In this document: positions 16,943-26,302 of the stretch, piece after piece | How positions within the stretch are numbered: the stretch's first letter is position 1 | How the letters are laid out: every line of letters starts with the position of its first letter | NCBI GenBank assembly: GCA_963845735.1 | Contig: CAWJTR010000038.1 | Coordinates: forward strand, 62,001 to 126,000 | DNA: 64,000 nucleotides | From: AP-15 sp963845735 | Lineage (GTDB): Bacteria > Pseudomonadota > Alphaproteobacteria > ATCC43930 > CGMCC-115725 | Direction of reading: 5' to 3' | Position numbers and translations under genes: made by a program | The notes under the pieces: generated by a model | Seen by the model: the letters and a program-made list of their open reading frames with translations, nothing else | Database searches by the model: none | What the model was told of the DNA's origin: nothing

Positions 16943-19328
16943 ATGGCTCTCGTCGGTGCGATCTCGCAGCGGATCTGGGACATGAAATATCGCTTGCGGG
17001 CGCCCGCCAACGGCGATGTGCCGGGCGAGCCGCTCGACAAGACGATCGAGGACACCTGGCGCCGGGTTGCGACCGCACTTGCCGCCCCGGAACGCGACCC
17101 CACGCTGTGGGCGGAGCGGTTCTATCAGGCGATGACCGATTTCAAGTTTCTGCCGGCCGGGCGGGTCGTCGCCGGCGCCGGCAGCAGCCGTTCGGTCACC
17201 CTGTTCAATTGCTTTGTGATGGGGACGATCCCCGATGACATGGGTGGGATATTCGCCCATCTGCGCGAGGCGGCGCTGACGATGCAGCAAGGGGGCGGCA
17301 TCGGCTACGATTTTTCGACGCTTAGACCGCGCGGCGCGCCGGTGAAGGGTGTCGGCGCCGACGCGTCGGGGCCGCTGTCGTTCATGGATGTGTGGGACGC
17401 GATGTGCCGCACGATCATGAGCGCCGGTTACCGCCGCGGCGCGATGATGGCGACTTTGCGCTGCGATCATCCCGACATCGAGGCCTTCATCGAGGCTAAG
17501 CGCGAGCCCGGTCGGCTGCGCATGTTCAACCTTTCGGTCCTGGTCACCGACGCATTGATGAAGGCGGTCGAGGAAAATGCGCCGTGGGAATTGTCCTTTG
17601 ACGGCACGGTCGCCAAGGTGCTGCCGGCGCGCGAGTTGTGGGACAAGATCATGCGGGCGACCTACGCCTATGCCGAGCCTGGCGTGATCTTTATCGACCG
17701 CATCAATCGCCGAAACACCCTATGGTATTGCGAAACAATAACGGCGACTAATCCTTGCGGCGAACAGCCATTGCCGCCTTATGGCGCCTGCCTGTTGGGC
17801 TCGATCAACCTGGCGAGCCTGGTCGAACGGCCGTTCACTGCCGAGGCGGGGATCGATCTCGATCGGCTGCGCCGTTTGGTCCCCGACTGCGTCCGCATGA
17901 TGGACGACGTTATCGACATCTCGCAGTTTCCACTGCCGCAGCAACAGGAAGAGGCGTTGCAGAAGCGCCGCATCGGCCTCGGGGTCACCGGCCTCGCCGA
18001 CGCGCTGATCCTGTGCGGGCTGCGCTACGGTTCGGCCGCGGCGGTCGCGGCGACCGAGGAATGGCTCGGTGTGATCGAGCGCGAGGCCTATCTCGCCTCG
18101 GCGGCGCTCGCGGCTGAAAAAGGCCCGTTTCCGCTGTTCGATCGCGATCGCTATCTCGCGGGCGAAACAATCGCCGCTCTCGACGCAGGATGTCCGCGCC
18201 GAGATCGCCAGGCACGGCGTCCGCAACGCGCTTTTGACCTCGGTCGCGCCGACCGGCACGATCTCGCTGTTCGCCGATAACGTCTCCTCCGGGATCGAGC
18301 CGGTGTTCAGCTTTCGCCACACCCGCAACGTGCTGATGCCCGACGGCACGCGGCGCGAGGAGGAGGTCGCCGACTACGCCTATCGCCTGTTCCGGCGGCT
18401 CAAGGGCGAGACCGCGCCGTTGCCCGATTATTTCGTCGATGCGCAGGTGTTGACCCCGGCCGACCACCTCGTCATGCAGGCCGCGGTGCAAAAGCACATC
18501 GACAGCTCGATCTCGAAGACGATCAACGTCCCGGCCGAGATCCCGTTCGAGCGGTTCAAGGACATCTATCTGCAAGCCTATGAACTGGGCTGCAAGGGGT
18601 GCACCACCTACCGCCCGAACGAGGTGACCGGCGCCGTGCTGGCGGCCAGGCCCGAGGCAGCTGCCGGGACCGACGCGCGCATCGCCTCGCAGCAACCCGA
18701 ATTGCCTTTGCCGCCGCCCGCACCGGCGTTGTCGCCAAAGCCCGCGGACATATTCGAGGCGGGCGGCGTCGTCTATATGACGCAGCCCTTGAGCCGGCCC
18801 GAGGCCTTGCCCGGCCAAACCTACAAGCTGCGCTGGCCCGACAGCGAGCACGCGCTCTACATCACCCTGAACGACATCGTTCAGGACGGCAGGCGGCGTC
18901 CCTTTGAGGTGTTCATCAACTCGAAGAACATGGAGCACTACGCCTGGACCGTGGCGTTGACGCGGATGATCAGCGCCGTGTTTCGCCGCGGCGGCGACGT
19001 GTCCTTTGTCGTCGAGGAGATGAAGGCAGTTTTCGATCCGCGCGGCGGCGCCTGGATGGACGGCAAATACGTGCCCTCGCTATTGGCCGCGATCGGCGAC
19101 GTCATCGAACGCCACATGATCGAGATCGGCTTTCTGCCGGCGCCGAGCTCGGAGCCGAAGACCGGCATTGGTCGAACAGCAGGCGGCGGGCTGGCGGCGC
19201 TCTGATCCTCCGATCAGCGGTCGCTGCCATCGCGTATGGCGCAATGCCCGAAATGCGGCGAGGCGGCGCTGATCCGCATCGAAGGCTGCGATCAGTGCAC
19301 CAGTTGCGATTATTCGAAATGCGGATAG
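16943..19328 (+). CDS. nrdJ: class II (adenosylcobalamin-dependent) ribonucleotide reductase (frameshift and in-frame TGA)
   Basis: The product reduces ribonucleotides to deoxyribonucleotides using a B12-generated thiyl radical and needs no oxygen. Visible are FLPAGRVVAGAGSSRSVTLFNCFVM, GGGIGYDFSTLRP, the active-site NPCGEQPL motif, LGSINLASLV and the phosphate-binding APTGTISLFADN. The frame breaks near 18180 (LSTQDVRAEIARHGVRN follows). The next frame runs to a TGA at 19203-19205. After it, still in the same frame, comes a Cys-rich tail (CPKCGEAALIRIEGCDQCTSCDYSKCG, TAG at 19326), the zinc-ribbon/redox tail expected at the C-terminus of such enzymes. RBS GAGGAGG precedes the ATG. Only the indel and TGA prevent a normal enzyme of about 790 residues. 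Confidence 0.9.
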
Positions 19329-19386
19329 GCCCTTCGCCGGGACCGCCCCTCTCAGGTAGAAGAAGGCTCCGGACCGCTCTCGCTGC

Positions 19387-20226
19387 TCAGCTGTCGGGGA
19401 ACAGGCGCTGCGCGTCGGCCTGCGCCATCGCCGGGTTCAGCGCATCAAACCGGCCGGTCGCCTTCAATTCTTCCGCAACCTGCCGGATCGTCGACGCCGC
19501 CATCAGCGCCACCGCACTCGCTGTGCTGGCGCGGATGACGCCGAGTGCTTCGAGTTCCGCCACACTCGGTGAGCCGGCACGGACATTGATGTTGATCGGC
19601 GCGGCCAAGGCCTTCACCAGCCGAGCGATCGTCGCCGGGTCGCGCAGCCCGATCGGATAAAAGCAATCGGCGCCGGCCGCGAGATACGCTTTGCCGCGCT
19701 CGACCGTTTCGTCGAAGCGCGTCGCCGGATCGCCGATGTTGCGCAGGTAAAGATCGGTGCGCGCATTGATGACGATCGGAACCGCCGCGGCGCGGGCGGC
19801 CTCGCGGGCCGCGGCGATGCGCCGGGCGGCGTCGGCAATGGTTCGGATCGGGGCGGTGCCTCGCGGCGTCCCGTCCTCGAGATTAACCCCGACCGCCCCA
19901 GCCTGAATGATTTCGGAAATCGACTTTCCGACCGCCTCCGGTGTGTCGCCAAAACCAGCCTCGATATCGGCGGTCACCGGGACCGCCACGACCCGCACGA
20001 TGCGCGCGGTCGCCGCCACGACCTCTGGCCAGGGAGCCGCTTCGCCGTCGGCATAGCCCAGCGCCCACGAAACGCCGCCGCTGGTCGTCGCGATCGCGGG
20101 AAAGCCGGCGGCCGCAAAGATCCGCGCGCTGATCGCGTCCCAGGCGTTGGGCAGCAACAGCAGCCCCGGTCCGCGATGCATGTTGCGGAATTTCTCGGCC
20201 TGACGAGCCTGTTCCGCCACGTTCAT
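19387..20226 (-). CDS. isocitrate lyase/PEP mutase superfamily protein
   Basis: The 279-residue protein is of the PEP-mutase/ICL TIM-barrel type: LLLPNAWDAISARIFAAAGFPAIATTSGG, then the metal-site segment VPVTADIEAGFGD, GAVGVNLEDGTP, and VINARTDLYL. The KKCGH-type catalytic loop of isocitrate and methylisocitrate lyases is absent, so it belongs to the uncharacterised branch often named carboxyvinyl-carboxyphosphonate phosphorylmutase-like. A C-C or P-C lyase/mutase acting on an oxaloacetate-like acid is likely; the substrate is not inferable. It is convergent with nrdJ and monocistronic. Confidence 0.82.
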   Translation of the reverse strand: MNVAEQARQAEKFRNMHRGPGLLLLPNAWDAISARIFAAAGFPAIATTSGGVSWALGYADGEAAPWPEVVAATARIVRVVAVPVTADIEAGFGDTPEAVGKSISEIIQAGAVGVNLEDGTPRGTAPIRTIADAARRIAAAREAARAAAVPIVINARTDLYLRNIGDPATRFDETVERGKAYLAAGADCFYPIGLRDPATIARLVKALAAPININVRAGSPSVAELEALGVIRASTASAVALMAASTIRQVAEELKATGRFDALNPAMAQADAQRLFPDS

Positions 20227-20445
20227 CGGATTGCTCCCTGCTGATGGTCGATCGCCCGCCTCGGGTCAAAACCCTCCTATGATCGGCAAGTGTCGTCAAG
20301 GCAGCGATTTGCCGGCACGAAAGCGCGGGAAGATTGTGGCAACGGGCCTATGCGAGTTTCGACAAATTCCCTAGACGTTCTCTATTGCGCGACGCGAAAA
20401 TCGGCTATCCTGTCGTCGTCCCGGCTACTGTCACGGTGACGCGAT

Positions 20446-21345
20446 ATGCAACCCGGCTACAGCGAGCTCAAATCCCCCGACCGCATCGTCGCCCGCTTCT
20501 TGCTGGAATATTACCGTATCTGGCAAAAATACTTCCCGGGATTGAACAAGCGTGCGCATTGGCATGTCATCTTTCTGGCGAAAACCAATAGCGAGGCCGG
20601 AGTTTCGAGCAGAGCGATCCACCGCACGCTGTATGGATCTTATGGCACCGATATCCGCACCTGCATCGAGCGGATCAAGGACTGTGAGACAGAGGGCTTC
20701 GTCAGAGTTTTCGATACGTCGAACCGCGACTGCGCGGCGTCGCCGGGATGCCTGATCGGCGCTACCGACAAACTGTGCGAAAGCTTCGAAGCTCATTGCC
20801 GAGAGACGATCGACGAGATCTGCGCCGTGGCCGGCGACGCGATCTGCCCATCTGGAACGCTGACACCTTGCGATGAGGCCGCAATTTCTCAAATCTATCG
20901 CTTTTTTGGCGCCTGCGACCAGAAGTGGCGCGAGACCAGCGAGCAAGTCGTCAGAAAAAAAGGGCTGACCCCGGCGCATCTCGACGACGCCATGGACCAT
21001 CTGGTAACTTACCAATACTGGGCGATTGTCATGCTGCTGTGGTCGGCGAGCTCGTTCGGCAACGATCGCGGCGGCCCGTCGGCTCTCGTCGTCGACGAGA
21101 TCATCAGCAGGATGTGGGATACCCTGCGGCTCGGGCATCTGGCGATCAAGGAACGCGTCGGCAACCTGATCCGATGGGGCTTTTTCGCCGAGGAAACGAT
21201 AAAAAAGCACAAGGCCGTCTCGCTGACGCCGTTCGCCGGTGCGGCGATCACGACCGGCTTGGCGGAGATGATGCCGGTGCTCGCCGATCTTCACGACAAG
21301 CTGATTCCCGAACGCGCCGCAGTCAGTCCGGCGAGGGTCGCGTAG
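20446..21345 (+). CDS. hypothetical protein with winged-helix-like segments
   Basis: This 299-residue soluble protein has no family I recognise with certainty. Two regions resemble MarR-type winged helices. One is about residues 45-90 (SSRAIHRTLYGSYGTDIRTCIERIKDCETEGFVRVF). The other is about 225-275, where LAIKERVGNLIRWGFFAEETIKKHKAVSLTPFAG reads like a recognition helix followed by a beta wing. Eight Cys, several in the middle third (RDCAASPGCL, KLCESFEAHC, EICAVAGDAICPSG), are unusual and could bind a metal. It is flanked by the PEP-mutase-like gene (divergent, about 220 bp apart) and a TPR gene. A transcriptional regulator is a plausible but unproven reading. Confidence 0.5.
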   Translation: MQPGYSELKSPDRIVARFLLEYYRIWQKYFPGLNKRAHWHVIFLAKTNSEAGVSSRAIHRTLYGSYGTDIRTCIERIKDCETEGFVRVFDTSNRDCAASPGCLIGATDKLCESFEAHCRETIDEICAVAGDAICPSGTLTPCDEAAISQIYRFFGACDQKWRETSEQVVRKKGLTPAHLDDAMDHLVTYQYWAIVMLLWSASSFGNDRGGPSALVVDEIISRMWDTLRLGHLAIKERVGNLIRWGFFAEETIKKHKAVSLTPFAGAAITTGLAEMMPVLADLHDKLIPERAAVSPARVA

Positions 21346-21421
21346 ACGCAAACCGGCGCGAGTTGTCGGCCGGCGGCGAAAGGTCGGCGACGAACCGAAT
21401 ACGGTCTGCTGAGAGTTGTCG

Positions 21422-22462
21422 ATGCCTCGCTCCCCCTGGGTGGTCGCCGGCGCGATTTATCTGCTTCTGGCGCCGCACCTGAAGGCAGATCCACCGGCCT
21501 CCGCACAGCCCGACAAAAGCGCCGTGCTGGCGCGATCCTTGGCGGCGGCCGAACAGCGGCTCGGCCCGGGAAATCCGAACCTGCTGCCGATCCTGGCTCC
21601 TCTCGCACAATTGCGGTTTGAGAGTGCCGACATCATCGAGGCGACGGCGCTGCGGCGGCGCGCGCTGAAGATCGCTATCGCCGCCTATGGCAGCTTTTCT
21701 GTGCCGGCGGCAGAGGCGATGGCGTCGCTCGCTCGCCTTTATATCGATTTGCGCCGGTACCTCGACGCCGAACCGCTGGTGATCGCCGCCGACAACGTTC
21801 TGTCAGCCCGGGTCGGCGCCGAGGATCCCGCGATAGCGGCGGTGCTTGCGGACCGGTCGCGTATCGCGCTGGCTCAAGGCGACAGGGGCCATGCCCGGAA
21901 ATGGGCCGAGGAGGCGATCGCGATCGATGCCAAGGTTGGCGGGGGGCCGCGCACCGACCGGTTGCGCGCACTCGGCGCGGTGCTGGCCGCCGAGGGGAGG
22001 TTCGACGAAAGCGAGCGCATCCTGCTCCAGGCGGTCGCGCTCGACCGCTCCGGCGGCGACCAGCTCGCGACCGCGCGCAGCTTGGCGCAGCTCGCCAATG
22101 CCTACATGCGCCAAAAGCGCTTCACCCAGGCGTTGCCCTTGGTCGAGGAGGCGACCGCGATTGATCAGCAGCGGCTTGGCGCCAGCCATCCGCTGATCGC
22201 CGAAGACTTTCACGACCTCGGCCTGATCTATCTCGCGATCGATCGCCCGGCCGACGCCAAAAAGGCGTTTCACACCGCGATTGGCGTCCTCGACCGTGGC
22301 GCTGGCCGCAGGAAGCCTGCTCTCGCCTACATCGAACTCGATCTCGCCCGTGCCGAACACACCCTGGGGCACGAGGACAAGGCCCAGTCCTTGTTCCGCG
22401 ACGCGCGGCATATCCTCAATACGGCCGAAGACGAAGAACGAGAGCGCCAACGCCGGGCCTAG
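21422..22462 (+). CDS. exported tetratricopeptide repeat protein
   Basis: The 346-residue protein has a short hydrophobic N-terminus (residues 5-18) that could be a signal peptide. Helical pairs with TPR spacing follow: ATALRRRALKIAIAAYG, EAMASLARLYIDLRRYLDAEPLV, LRALGAVLAAEGRFDESERILLQAV, ATARSLAQLANAYMRQKRFTQALPLVEEATAI, and EDFHDLGLIYLAIDRPADAKKAFHTAI. The EATAIDQQRLGASHPLIAEDFHDLGLIY block is typical of the TPR_12 kinesin-light-chain-like class. It should be a protein-binding scaffold, probably periplasmic. The start ATG at 21422 lies just downstream of a TTG; neither has a strong RBS. Confidence 0.7.
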   Translation: MPRSPWVVAGAIYLLLAPHLKADPPASAQPDKSAVLARSLAAAEQRLGPGNPNLLPILAPLAQLRFESADIIEATALRRRALKIAIAAYGSFSVPAAEAMASLARLYIDLRRYLDAEPLVIAADNVLSARVGAEDPAIAAVLADRSRIALAQGDRGHARKWAEEAIAIDAKVGGGPRTDRLRALGAVLAAEGRFDESERILLQAVALDRSGGDQLATARSLAQLANAYMRQKRFTQALPLVEEATAIDQQRLGASHPLIAEDFHDLGLIYLAIDRPADAKKAFHTAIGVLDRGAGRRKPALAYIELDLARAEHTLGHEDKAQSLFRDARHILNTAEDEERERQRRA

Positions 22463-22501
22463 TCGTCGCCGATCCGGGCACGCGGCGCGCGCGGCCGTCG
22501 G

Positions 22502-23113
22502 TCAATAAAGCCGGTTCTTGTAACTATCGGCGGTAGCGCGTTCCGCTTCATCGGGGCTCATGCCGCCGATTTGGTTGGCGATGATCCGGCCGATCGACGG
22601 GAAATCGCTGCGTCGAAGTTGTTTCTCCGGGTTCCACAGGTCGGAGCGGATTAGCGCCTTGCCGCAGTGAAAATAAACCTCTTCGGCCATGACCAATATC
22701 CCGCTGCGCGGCACCTTGCCGTTGACTGCGAGCGGTTCGAGCAGCGCCGGGTCGGTCGTGACGCTGGCCTGGCCGTTGACGCGCAGGGTCTCGGTGATGC
22801 CCGGCACGAAGAAAATCAGCCCGACCCCCGGCCGCGCGATCAGATTGCCGAGCGTATCGACCCGGTTGTTGCCGATCCGGTCGGGGATCAGCAGCGTCGT
22901 ATCATCGACGATCTGCACAAAGCCCGGCGCATCGCCCTTGGGCGAAGCGTCGCAGCGGCCCGACGGGTCCGAGGAGGCGATGACCAGAAACGGCGAGCGT
23001 GCGATGAAATCGCGGCTGTACCGGTCGAACCGGCTCAGCTGCTTTTTTACCGCCCGCTCGTTCGGCTCCCCGTAAATTTCGCGTAAACGCTGGGGGTCCT
23101 CGATCGTATCCAC
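22502..23113 (-). CDS. pyridoxamine 5'-phosphate oxidase-family FMN protein
   Basis: The 203-residue protein belongs to the split-barrel PPOX flavoproteins, closest by pattern to the MSMEG_1061-like group: FIARSPFLVIASSDPSGRCDASPKGDAPGFV, IPDRIGNNRVDTLGNLIARPGVGLIFFVPG, TLRVNGQASVT and FHCGKALIRSDLW. These proteins bind FMN or F420 and are often oxidoreductases of unknown substrate. I choose the GTG at 23113 because GAGGAGAGA lies directly upstream and family similarity begins there; upstream codons are unrelated. It is divergent from the enoyl-CoA hydratase. Confidence 0.82.
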   Translation of the reverse strand: MDTIEDPQRLREIYGEPNERAVKKQLSRFDRYSRDFIARSPFLVIASSDPSGRCDASPKGDAPGFVQIVDDTTLLIPDRIGNNRVDTLGNLIARPGVGLIFFVPGITETLRVNGQASVTTDPALLEPLAVNGKVPRSGILVMAEEVYFHCGKALIRSDLWNPEKQLRRSDFPSIGRIIANQIGGMSPDEAERATADSYKNRLY

Positions 23114-23278
23114 CGGCTCTCTCCTCACCGAATGCGGCGCCACTATGCACGAGACGCAGCGAAAGCTCCATTGGCTTTGCCCGCCGGCGCGAGTATCAGT
23201 CGGCAGGCGGTGCGAGGAGGCCCGCTGTTCAGCTGACCGGCGTCGGGCTGGGGGCGGGCATTCGAACCGATTGGGCCG

Positions 23279-24080
23279 ATGAGAACGAACCGCTTTATTG
23301 TTGAATACGAGGAGCGGCCCGAAGGCGGCCATATCGCGCGGCTGACGATCGACAATCGGGCCAAGCTGAATAGTCTCAATCGGGCGCTGATGAGCGAGAT
23401 CGTCGAGACCATGGCCGGGCTCGCCCTTGACCCCGAGCTGCGGCTCGCCATCCTGACCGGCGCCGGCGGCCGCGCCTTTGTCGGCGGCGCCGATGTAGCC
23501 GAGATCGCCGCCCTCGATCACGCCGCGCGCGCGCAGCTTCATCACCCTCGTCCATCGCTGCTGCGACGCGTTTCGCCGGCTGCCGGTGCCAGTCGTCGCG
23601 CGCCTCGACGGCTATGCGCTTGGCGCCGGGCTCGAACTTGCCGCCGCCTGCGATCTGCGGGTCGCCAGCGAGGGCTCGGTCTTTGGCATGCCCGAGGTCG
23701 CGATCGGCATTCCTTCGGTGGTCGAGGCGGCATTATTGCCGAAACTGATCGGGCCGGGGCGCGCCCGCCGGCTGCTGCTGACCGGCGAGACGATCGGCGC
23801 CGCCGAGGCGCTGGAGTGGGGGCTCGTCGATGCGGTAGCGCCGGCCGACGGGCTGGACGATGCGGTCGATCGTTTTGTGCGGCCGATCCTCGCCGCCGGC
23901 CCTCGCGCGGTACGTCTGCAGAAATCGCTGATCCTCGATTGGGAAGAATTGCCGATCGGGGCGGCGATCGAGCGCGGCATCGACTGTTTCGTCAGCGCCT
24001 TCGACAGCGACGAGCCGGCGCGCATGGCGGGCGCCGCGCTCGCTCGGCTGCGCTCCCGCGATAAATCGAGCCCAGGGCCG
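23279..24080 (+). CDS. enoyl-CoA hydratase/isomerase (frameshifted, no stop before radC)
   Basis: This is a crotonase-fold protein. N-terminal ARLTIDNRAKLNSLNRALMSEI and LAILTGAGGRAFVGGADVAEIAAL (the oxyanion-hole AFVGGADV) lie in one frame. A shift near 23535 leads to ARLDGYALGAGLELAAACDLRVAS (second oxyanion GAGLEL), FGMPEVAIGIPSV and LTGETIGAAEALEWGLVD. It would hydrate or isomerise enoyl-CoA in fatty-acid or amino-acid degradation, fitting the acyl-CoA dehydrogenase downstream. Oddly, the second frame runs without a stop straight into radC at 24081. A real stop was probably lost to an indel near the C-terminus, so the 3' limit is approximate. Confidence 0.82.
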
Positions 24081-24803
24081 ATGAACACGATCCGTCGCCG
24101 CAAGCCCACGCATCTCGGCGAAGCCGGGGACGACACGCCGCACTATTACGGTCACCGCGAGCGGCTGCGCCAGCGTCTGATCGACGCCGGGGCGGAAAAC
24201 CTGCCCGATTACGAATTGCTCGAAGTGATGCTGTTCGTCAGCAACCCGCGCGGGGATGTAAAGCCGCTGGCGAAAGATCTGCTCGAGCAATTCGGCGGTT
24301 TCGCCGCCCTAATGAGCGCCGCCCCCGACACGCTCGCCGCGGCCGGGCTCGGCCTCGCCGGGATCGCCGCGATCAAATCGGTGCGCGAAGCGGCCTTGCG
24401 CCTGATGCGTGCCGAATTGCAAGAGCAGCCGGTGGTCAACTCCTGGGACAAGCTGATCGATTATTGCAATGCCCAAATCGCCCACAACAAGGTCGAGGAG
24501 TTCCACATCCTGTTTCTCGACCGCAAGAACGTGCTGCTCAAGCACGAGCGCCAGCAGCGCGGCACGGTCGACCATACCCCGGTCTATACCCGCGAGGTGG
24601 TCAAGCGCGCGCTCGAACTCGGCGCCTCGGCGCTGATCCTGGTGCACAACCACCCCTCGGGCGACCCGACCCCGTCCAAGGCCGACATCGCCGTGACCCA
24701 GGACATCAAGAAAGCCGCCGCCCCGCTCGGCGTCGTGCTGCACGACCATGTCATCATCGGCCGCAACCGCCACACCAGCCTGCGCGATTTGGGGCTGATC
24801 TGA
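24081..24803 (+). CDS. radC: RadC family JAB-domain protein
   Basis: The 240-residue protein shows the complete RadC layout. An N-terminal helix-hairpin-helix-like region (YELLEVMLFVSNPRGDVKPLAKDLLEQFGGF ... GLGLAGIAAIKSV) is followed by the JAB/MPN-type domain with HILFLDRKNVLL, the metal-binding LVHNHPSGDPTPSKADIAVT, and LGVVLHDHVIIG. The HxH...D metal site is intact. Despite its name the RadC role in repair is doubtful; the domain resembles a metalloprotease/isopeptidase. The ATG at 24081 is the natural start, although the upstream enoyl-CoA hydratase frame reads through into it. Confidence 0.9.
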   Translation: MNTIRRRKPTHLGEAGDDTPHYYGHRERLRQRLIDAGAENLPDYELLEVMLFVSNPRGDVKPLAKDLLEQFGGFAALMSAAPDTLAAAGLGLAGIAAIKSVREAALRLMRAELQEQPVVNSWDKLIDYCNAQIAHNKVEEFHILFLDRKNVLLKHERQQRGTVDHTPVYTREVVKRALELGASALILVHNHPSGDPTPSKADIAVTQDIKKAAAPLGVVLHDHVIIGRNRHTSLRDLGLI

Positions 24804-24828
24804 GCAAGTCGAGCCAAGGGAGAATCCC

Positions 24829-25991
24829 GTGTTGACGAGCCTCTCCGACGAGCAGCGCCAGTTCGTGCAGACCGTCCGCGATCTCGCCCAGAGCGAGTTC
24901 CGCGCCCGCGCGCTCAAATACATGGACGGCACCTTTCCGTGGGAGAACCTGCGCCAGCTCGCCGAATTGGGCGTCCTCGGCATGGCGGTGCCGGAGGAAT
25001 ATGGCGGGCTCGGCCTCCCGGTCTTGGATACCGCGCTGGTGCTCGAGGAAATCGCCAAGGTCTGCTATGTCACCGCGATGGCGGTCCTGGGCGAGGTCGG
25101 GGTGCAGACCCGGATCATCGCCGCCTATGCGCCCGAACCGATCAAGCAGCGCATCCTGCCTGCGGTCGTCAGCGGCGAGTGCCTCTGGCGATCTGCATGA
25201 CCGAGCCCGACGCCGGCACCGACGTCGCCAATTACCGGACCAATGTCGACCATGTCGGCAACCGGCTCAGGCTGAATGGGGTCAAGACCCTGATCAGCCG
25301 CGCCGAGGAGGCCGGCATGTTCGTCGTCTTCACCCGCATCGACAAGAAGCCTGGGCGGGAAGGGATCGGCTGCGTGCTGGTCGAGAAGGGGACGCCGGGG
25401 TTTTCGGTGACCGGCACCTACCACACGATGGGCGGCGAAAATCTGCACGAGATCCGCTTTGAGGATTGCGAATTGCCGCCCGAGAACCTGGTCCTGGAGG
25501 ATGGGTTCCGCAAACTCTTGTCGGCCTTCAACACCCAGCGCTGCCTGAACCCCAGCATCTCGCTCGGCCTCGCCGAGGGCGCCCTCGAAGAGGCGGTCAA
25601 ATACGTCAAGGAGCGCAAGGCTTTTGGCCGCGCCATCGCCGATTTCCAGGGCATCCGCTGGAAGATCGCCGAGATGTACCGCGAGATCGAGACCGCGCGC
25701 AGCGTGCTGTACCGCGCCTGCGCCACCGCCGACCCGTTCCCCGACCCGCTGTTGGCCGCGGTCGCCAAGGTGACCTGCAACGAGACGGCGCTCAAGGTCA
25801 CCAGCGAGGCGATCCAGGTGCATGGCGGCTACGGCTTCACCGACGAGTACCCGGTGTCGCGCTTTTACCGCGGCGCCCGCTACGGCACCTTGGGCGGCGG
25901 CACCTCGGAAACCCTGCGCGACCTGATCGGCAAGCGCGTGCTGGCCGGCCTCGACCCGGATGACGGCATCTTGGGGCTGGGGATGTTCTGA
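24829..25991 (+). CDS. acyl-CoA dehydrogenase (frameshifted)
   Basis: This is an FAD-dependent acyl-CoA dehydrogenase with a GTG start and RBS AAGGGAGA. The N-terminal helical domain (LSDEQRQFVQTVRDLAQSEF ... MAVPEEYGGLGLPVLDTALVLEEIAK) ends at a shift near 25190. The next frame resumes with ICMTEPDAGTDVANYRT, MGGENLHEIRFEDCELPPENLV, VKYVKERKAFGRAIADFQGIRWKIAEM, then QVHGGYGFTDEYPVSRFYRGARYGTLGGGTSETLRDLI. FAD and substrate motifs are all present, with total length about 387. The catalytic Glu near the end is not typical (GGGTSETLRDLI), as in several ACAD subgroups, so the substrate is uncertain. It follows radC by 25 bp. Confidence 0.87.
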
Positions 25992-26009
25992 CCCGGCGGA
26001 GGCCGGAGC

Positions 26010-26147
26010 AAATTCCCGTGAACCGGCAAAATAACCGGGAATTTCGCCGGCGCAGGCCGCCAGCGGCTTGCCGACGGTAAAAACACGCTTCTAAATCAAC
26101 AGGTTGGCGGCAAATTCCCGTGGCGACCGAACCGGGAATTTTTTGCC
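26010..26147. repeat. two AAATTCCCG/CGGGAATTT hairpins downstream of the acyl-CoA dehydrogenase
   Basis: Two inverted repeats share the same 9-bp arm: AAATTCCCG at 26010-26018 with CGGGAATTT at 26036-26044, and GGCAAATTCCCG at 26109-26120 with CGGGAATTTTTTGCC at 26133-26147. Further AACCGGGAA copies follow at about 26151 and 26171. The second hairpin contains a T run, so it could end transcription from the upstream gene. The repeated arm suggests a small dispersed element or operator family rather than chance. Confidence 0.55.
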
Positions 26148-26195
26148 GCTAACCGGGAAATAAACCCGCGGAACCGGGAACAGACGGGATTTCTC

Positions 26196-26241
26196 TGTCA
26201 ACAATTATCATATTGACAACTCGTGGTATTTTCGCTATCAT
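26196..26241 (+). promoter_or_regulatory. sigma-70 type promoter overlapping an inverted repeat
   Basis: A perfect -35 box TTGACA (26213-26218) is separated by exactly 17 bp from a -10 box TATCAT (26236-26241). The -35 box is also the right arm of the inverted repeat TGTCAA (26196-26201)...TTGACA with an 11-bp spacer, a geometry expected for a repressor site. It should drive the DUF5681 gene about 60 bp downstream. It is AT-rich compared with its surroundings. Confidence 0.6.
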
Positions 26242-26302
26242 CCGCCGCAGATTTGGGGTGTGCATCCCGGTTTGAAAAGAGGACGAGTTATGAGACGGGC
26301 GA

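Noticed and set aside
19203..19205. Selenocysteine reading of the TGA in nrdJ
   Set aside because: The position is in a variable linker, not at a redox site, and I see no stem-loop or sel genes; an error or stop is simpler.
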